Origin: JAFDVL01 sp043736395
GTDB lineage: Bacteria > Acidobacteriota > Blastocatellia > RBC074
Assembly: GCA_043736395.1 (NCBI GenBank)
Contig: JAYTCQ010000138.1
Location: 1 to 9,687, forward strand
DNA: 9,687 bases
Direction: 5' to 3'
The notes below the pieces were generated by a model. The model saw only the letters and a list, made by a program, of their open reading frames with translations, was not told where the DNA came from and did not search any database. Position numbers and translations under genes: made by a program. Below are positions 6,518-9,687 of the stretch, in pieces (position 1 is the first letter of the stretch; every line of letters starts with the position of its first letter).

Positions 6518-7138
6518 TTATTTTGAAGGACGCATAAACGGAAGCTGCGTCGCTAAATCCAACCATCGTTTTTGCACTTCGATGTAGTTGTTCATTGCGG
6601 TTTGCGCAAAGTCTGCGAGAGCCGCTGCTGGAGAATTATCGTCAATACCTAAACTGGTTTTCATCGCTTGAACAGCCTGTGCATTTTGCTGCGCAGAAAA
6701 TTCTAACCACTGATTTTGGGCTTTGACGAAGGAGTCCATGCCCTGCCCCAAATAATCGGACATTGCCTGCATGACATCCGTTGGAGAAACGGCGAGACCT
6801 TCACGAAGGGCTTCAAACATTTGCCCGCTTTGCTGTGAAGCCATTTCTGAAAATCTTTTTTGCGCTTCGACAAAGCTTTCATAACCCTGCTTCGCCCAAT
6901 CGCCTAATTCAGGAGTAGGAGCTGTGCGGTAAAAATTCGCACCTTCTTCCATCGCTTTCATAACTAACGCGTTTTGCTGTGAAGTCAGCGCGATCCAATT
7001 TTTTTGCGCTTCGACCAGGTGATTGATAACCTGGTTTGCCCACTCAGTAGGCTGGTTTGAGGTATTGTTTTTCGGAGCCTTCGCAGTTGCGGTAGCTTGT
7101 CCGCCTTTGTTGCTTGTTGCTTTTGCTTTGCTTGCCAT
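6518..7138 (-). CDS. Phasin-like granule-associated protein built of four 48-residue repeats
   Basis: Phasins coat PHA granules (and sometimes other lipid inclusions) and set their size and number. The 206-residue product has a basic, disordered-looking N-terminus (MASKAKATSNKGG, to about residue 30) and then amphipathic helices rich in Gln, Ala and aromatic residues. Four units start at Trp33, Trp81, Tyr129 and Phe177, an exact 48-residue period; each carries a version of VEAQKRW (VEAQKNW, VEAQKRF, VKAQNQW, IEVQKRW), the first three followed by SQQ/AQQ. The fourth is shortened and ends LPFMRPSK. There are no cysteines, no signal peptide and no membrane segment. A ribosome binding site AAGGA lies 7 nt before the ATG. 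The gene is divergent from phaR, as expected for a PhaR target. PHA versus neutral-lipid granules cannot be distinguished, since a WS/DGAT gene is nearby and no PHA synthase is seen. Confidence 0.82.
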   Translation of the reverse strand: MASKAKATSNKGGQATATAKAPKNNTSNQPTEWANQVINHLVEAQKNWIALTSQQNALVMKAMEEGANFYRTAPTPELGDWAKQGYESFVEAQKRFSEMASQQSGQMFEALREGLAVSPTDVMQAMSDYLGQGMDSFVKAQNQWLEFSAQQNAQAVQAMKTSLGIDDNSPAAALADFAQTAMNNYIEVQKRWLDLATQLPFMRPSK

Positions 7139-7145
7139 GGTGATT

Positions 7146-7150
7146 TCCTT
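7146..7150 (-). promoter_or_regulatory. Ribosome binding site of the phasin gene
   Basis: AAGGA on the minus strand, 7 nt before the ATG at 7138. It fixes the start of the basic N-terminal region. Confidence 0.75.
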
Positions 7151-7210
7151 TCGTGAAACGTTAATAAACCATCGAAAATTAATAATAGAGCTTCGCAGTA
7201 GGACGAGCTA

Positions 7211-7238
7211 AGAATAACAAAAAAAAGTCGTTCGTCAA
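7211..7238 (-). promoter_or_regulatory. Sigma-70-type promoter of the phasin gene
   Basis: On the minus strand TTGACG (7238-7233, five of six matches to TTGACA) and TATTCT (7216-7211, four of six to TATAAT) are separated by 16 bp containing a T8 run. It would give a leader of about 65 nt. A perfect palindrome begins 3 bp upstream of the -35 box. Confidence 0.6.
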
Positions 7239-7241
7239 GTG

Positions 7242-7265
7242 TTTATTTCGCAATTGCGAAATAAA
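7242..7265. promoter_or_regulatory. Perfect 24-bp palindrome, candidate PhaR operator next to the phasin promoter
   Basis: Each half reads TTTATTTCGCAA and is exactly complementary to the other. The centre is GCA-AT-TGC flanked by TTTC and GAAA. It lies 3 bp upstream of the phasin -35 element and in the divergent region with phaR, so a dimeric regulator bound here could control phasin transcription. PhaR proteins are known to bind TGC/GCA-containing sites ahead of phasin and phaR genes; assignment to PhaR here is inference. Confidence 0.6.
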
Positions 7266-7352
7266 ATTGATAAGTCTAACCTGTACAACATTTAAATGAG
7301 GGATTTATTTTAAGAATATCGGGATTTACATAAAAATCTCATATTTTCTTTG

Positions 7353-7366
7353 TTTGCATCTGCAAA
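7353..7366. promoter_or_regulatory. Palindrome TTTGCA-TC-TGCAAA, candidate PhaR autoregulatory operator
   Basis: A 14-bp inverted repeat ends 17 bp before the phaR ATG. It shares the GCA-N2-TGC core, with TTT and AAA flanks, with the palindrome at 7242-7265. A protein bound here would obstruct phaR transcription or initiation, consistent with the autorepression reported for PhaR regulators. No convincing -10/-35 pair for phaR was found. Confidence 0.5.
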
Positions 7367-7383
7367 TATGGTAATTTCTGCGT

Positions 7384-7860
7384 ATGGCAAAGAAAAAAGA
7401 AGCAGAAGTCAGCGATGTGATTATTATCAAGCGGTACGGGAATCGTCGTCTTTATAATACTGAAACCAAGGCGTATGTGACGTATCAAGATGTCGTCGGC
7501 ATTATTCGCGCCGGACACGAAGTTCAGGTAATTGATTCGACTACCAAAACGGATGTGACGAAGTCCGTGTTGATTCAATTAATTCTGGAAGAAGAAAAAA
7601 ATCAAAACAATTTATTGCCGCTTCCGTTTTTAGTGCAAATCATTCGTTCGCAGGACGGCGCAGTCCACGATTTTTTCAGTAATTATCTGTCTACGAGTTT
7701 CGACGCTTACCTGAAAACGAAAGAAGAATTTGATCGCCGCTTCAAAGGGTTTTTGGAGATGACGGCTTCAGCTCCACAGCTGTGGGAGAAATTTATTCCG
7801 GGGGCGGAGATGGTGAAAGAAGTTTTGACTGGCGGGGCTACTACGAAGCGAAAAAAGTAA
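7384..7860 (+). CDS. phaR: PHA synthesis repressor / PHB accumulation regulator PhaR
   Basis: PhaR binds PHA granules and DNA: it represses phasin (and its own) transcription until nascent polymer titrates it off. The 158-residue product has the DNA-binding PHB/PHA accumulation N-domain, with IIIKRYGNRRLYNTETKAY at about 13-31 and the following YQDVVGIIRAGHEVQVID; TKSVLIQLILEEEK (59-72) matches the domain's last helix. A PHB_acc-like region with FLVQIIRSQDGAV and FFSNYLSTSFDAYL follows (82-110), and the C-terminus is short and basic (TTKRKK). It is somewhat shorter than the Ralstonia protein (about 180 residues), mostly at the C-terminus. The start ATG at 7384 follows a palindrome at 7353-7366 and has no strong Shine-Dalgarno sequence. 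Divergence from a phasin supports the call. No PHA synthase gene is in view, so it may control other inclusions. Confidence 0.92.
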   Translation: MAKKKEAEVSDVIIIKRYGNRRLYNTETKAYVTYQDVVGIIRAGHEVQVIDSTTKTDVTKSVLIQLILEEEKNQNNLLPLPFLVQIIRSQDGAVHDFFSNYLSTSFDAYLKTKEEFDRRFKGFLEMTASAPQLWEKFIPGAEMVKEVLTGGATTKRKK

Positions 7861-7876
7861 CCTATGGAGAAGTCAG

Positions 7877-7960
7877 AAGAGAGAATACGGAACAAACGGA
7901 AATAACGGAACAGACGAAAAAATGATGGGCAAATATTCCGTTTGTTCCGTATTCTCTCTT
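7877..7960. repeat. Perfect 25-bp inverted repeat with 34-nt loop
   Basis: The left arm 7877-7901 begins AAGAGAGAATACGG and is an exact reverse complement of 7936-7960, which ends ATTCTCTCTT. Within the left side a 12-bp motif ACGGAACARACG occurs twice at 18-bp spacing (7887 and 7905), the second copy inside the loop. The element starts 17 bp after the phaR stop and ends 35 bp before the FG-GAP gene. As RNA it would form a very stable hairpin that could separate the two genes, but the T tract expected of an intrinsic terminator is lacking. A dispersed repeat is the alternative. Confidence 0.75.
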
Positions 7961-7995
7961 AGTATTTTCGACGCGCATCGGTGATTTCTAAAGAT

Positions 7996-9687
7996 ATGCT
8001 CAAAGTATTTTTTTCGACCATTAGAAGCATTATCGTGTTTGCGGCTTTTTGTTGCACCTCATTACTTGCACAGGAAAAAAATCCGGTCGCCTACAGCTAC
8101 GTGAACATCGCGAAAGAAGCTGGAATCACTTCCCAAACAATTTTCGGTGGCGAAAAAAAGAATCAATATCAACTCGAAAATGTTGGCAGCGGCATCGCGT
8201 TTTTTGATTTCGATCAGGATGGCTGGCTCGATATTTTTCAAGTCAATGGCACGCGGTTAGAAGGCATTGCTAAGAACCCGCCGACAAATCACCTATACAA
8301 AAATAATCGCAACGGTACATTTACAGATGTCACTGACAAATCAGGTTTGCGGCGTACGGGCTGGGGCCAGGGCGTGTGCGTAGGCGATTATGACAATGAT
8401 GGCTTCGATGATTTGTTCGTGACTTCCTACGGCGAGACGGTGCTGTACCGCAACAACGGCAATGGTACGTTTTCGGATGTGACGAAAAAATCCGGATTGC
8501 TCAGCAGCAAGGATCGTTGGAATAGTGGCTGCGCATTTTTTGATTATGACAAAGATGGCAAGCTGGATTTATTTGTGGCGAATTACATCAATTTTGATCT
8601 GAAAAAATCGAAGCCGCAAATGTGTCCGTATCGCGGGGTGATGGCTTCGTGTGGGCATACGGCTATGCCTGGCGGCGTAAATATTTTGTACCATAACAAC
8701 GGCGATGGAACGTTCACGGATGTTTCTGAAAAATCTGGCGTGACGAAAACAATTGGCACGTATGGCTTGGGAGTTTTAGTCGCGGATTTCAATAACGATA
8801 GCTGGCCGGATTTGTACGTTGCTGATGATATGGCGGCTTCGGCGTTGTACCGCAATAACAAAGACGGGACGTTTACGGATATAGCGACAGAGGCGGGCTG
8901 CGCGTTCAGCTCCGATGGCAGAGCGCAGGCGGGGATGGGAGTGACGGCGGGAGATTATGACGGCGATGGATTGATAGATATTTTTAAGACGAATTTTTCA
9001 GATGACACTTCGACGCTCTATCGAAATGTCGGGAAAGAAATTTTTGAAGATGTGACGATGAGTGCAGGCCTCGGATTAAATACGCGCTGGCTGGGATGGG
9101 GTTGCGGATTTTTTGATCCTGATAATGATGGCTGGTTGGATATTTTTTTGGTCAATGGTCACATCTACCCCGAAGTAGATCAGCTCAAAGGATTGACAGG
9201 TTATCGGCAACGAAAAATTTTGTATCGCAATCAACAAGACGGGAAATTTGAAGACATCAGCGCACAGGCAGGCGAGGGAATTATCACGCCGAATTCCAGT
9301 CGTGGATGCGCGTTCGGAGACTTCGATAATGACGGCGATGTAGACATTGCGATCAATGCCATTAATTCCTTTCCTGAATTGCTGCGGTGCGATACGACTT
9401 CAAAAAATAATTGGATCACAGTAAAACTCGTCGGTACAAAATCCAATCGAAGCGGCATCGGCGCGCGCGTCAAATGCGAAGTCGAAGGGCTTCACGCGCA
9501 AATTGAAGAAGTGCGTAGTGGCGGCAGTTATTATTCGCAAAATGATTTGCGTGTGCATTTTGGATTGGGGAAAGCAGTTAAAATCAAAAAGCTGCAAATT
9601 AGCTGGCCAAGTGGAATTGTTGATGTGTTGGAAGAATTACCTGTGAATCAATTCATTAAGATCACTGAAGGCGCAGGGATAACGAAA
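7996..9687 (+). CDS. Secreted FG-GAP/VCBS repeat protein with ASPIC/UnbV domain (CRTAC1-like), cut at the right edge
   Basis: The frame runs 564 codons from the ATG at 7996 to the window end without a stop. The N-terminus MLKVFFSTIRSIIVFAAF followed by CCTSLLAQ is a Sec signal peptide, probable cleavage after LLA; the cysteines leave a lipoprotein possible. The body is an integrin-like beta-propeller with seven calcium-binding loops of DxDxDGxxD type: DFDQDGWLD 71-79, DYDNDGFDD 131-139, DYDKDGKLD 183-191, DFNNDSWPD 264-272, DYDGDGLID 320-328, DPDNDGWLD 374-382 and DFDNDGDVD 442-450. A C-terminal ASPIC/UnbV domain spans about 474-555 (NNWITVKLVG, SGIGARV, VRSGGSYYSQND, HFGLG). Members are exported and involved in adhesion or surface carbohydrate/protein interactions; the ligand here is unknown. 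The fourth loop replaces the third Asp position and Gly (NND-S), so it may bind calcium less well. An in-frame GTG at 7981 is an alternative start without better support. Its length suggests only a few codons are missing. Confidence 0.9.
   Translation, partial: MLKVFFSTIRSIIVFAAFCCTSLLAQEKNPVAYSYVNIAKEAGITSQTIFGGEKKNQYQLENVGSGIAFFDFDQDGWLDIFQVNGTRLEGIAKNPPTNHLYKNNRNGTFTDVTDKSGLRRTGWGQGVCVGDYDNDGFDDLFVTSYGETVLYRNNGNGTFSDVTKKSGLLSSKDRWNSGCAFFDYDKDGKLDLFVANYINFDLKKSKPQMCPYRGVMASCGHTAMPGGVNILYHNNGDGTFTDVSEKSGVTKTIGTYGLGVLVADFNNDSWPDLYVADDMAASALYRNNKDGTFTDIATEAGCAFSSDGRAQAGMGVTAGDYDGDGLIDIFKTNFSDDTSTLYRNVGKEIFEDVTMSAGLGLNTRWLGWGCGFFDPDNDGWLDIFLVNGHIYPEVDQLKGLTGYRQRKILYRNQQDGKFEDISAQAGEGIITPNSSRGCAFGDFDNDGDVDIAINAINSFPELLRCDTTSKNNWITVKLVGTKSNRSGIGARVKCEVEGLHAQIEEVRSGGSYYSQNDLRVHFGLGKAVKIKKLQISWPSGIVDVLEELPVNQFIKITEGAGITK

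Noticed and set aside
6601..6613. TTTGCGCAAA palindrome resembling the candidate PhaR operator
   Set aside because: It is inside the phasin coding sequence, lacks the GCA-N2-TGC spacing, and is explained by codons of the repeat.
7339..7578. Minus-strand ORF across the phaR start
   Set aside because: It is antisense to the conserved PhaR DNA-binding domain and to the operator region; there is no ribosome binding site or family resemblance.
8583..8861. Minus-strand ORF inside the FG-GAP gene
   Set aside because: It is a shadow of the repeat-rich, strongly supported plus-strand frame that runs from 7996 to the window end.
1..9687. CRISPR array, tRNA, rRNA, transposase or integrase
   Set aside because: No spaced direct-repeat array, tRNA cloverleaf, rRNA-like segment or recombinase motif was seen on either strand.

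Overview
The window carries genes for neutral-lipid and polyhydroxyalkanoate (PHA) type carbon storage from a free-living bacterium with a moderate A+T bias. The lineage cannot be fixed from the window. A CYP102-type P450-reductase fusion, a WS/DGAT acyltransferase, PhaR, a repeat-built phasin, a CRTAC1-like FG-GAP protein and several intergenic repeat families together would fit Acidobacteriota (for example the Blastocatellia). This is an inference from gene content, not a demonstrated placement.

Layout. Everything from 1 to 7138 is transcribed leftward (minus strand). In transcription order it holds a phasin (7138-6518), a GNAT acetyltransferase (6361-5795), a self-sufficient P450-BM3-like monooxygenase (5653-2411), a dual-specificity-type phosphatase (2410-1922), a 61-codon ORF (1925-1740), a wax ester synthase/diacylglycerol acyltransferase (1726-212), and the first 25 codons of a further gene cut by the left edge (75-1). 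The P450, phosphatase, 61-codon ORF and acyltransferase are packed with a TAAATG junction, an ATGA overlap and a 13-bp gap, so they look like one translationally coupled operon. To the right, a PhaR-type regulator (7384-7860) is divergent from the phasin. It is followed by a secreted FG-GAP/ASPIC-UnbV protein (7996 to beyond 9687).

How the genes fit together. The 245-bp divergent region between phasin and phaR contains a good minus-strand promoter for the phasin and two palindromes sharing a GCA-N2-TGC core. One abuts the phasin -35 element and the other lies just ahead of the phaR start. This is the arrangement expected if PhaR controls both itself and the granule-coat protein. The P450-to-acyltransferase operon would supply oxidised fatty acids and/or wax esters and triacylglycerols. 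No PHA synthase is present in the window.

Non-coding structure is unusually rich: a 137-bp element with 16-bp near-identical terminal inverted repeats and subterminal palindromes (REPIN/MITE-like) between the GNAT and P450 genes; a 64-bp region with mutually exclusive hairpins between the phasin and GNAT genes; a perfect 25-bp inverted repeat after phaR; and two heptanucleotide repeat arrays lying inside the P450 coding sequence, exactly at the linker between the heme and reductase domains. No rRNA, tRNA, CRISPR array or transposase was seen.
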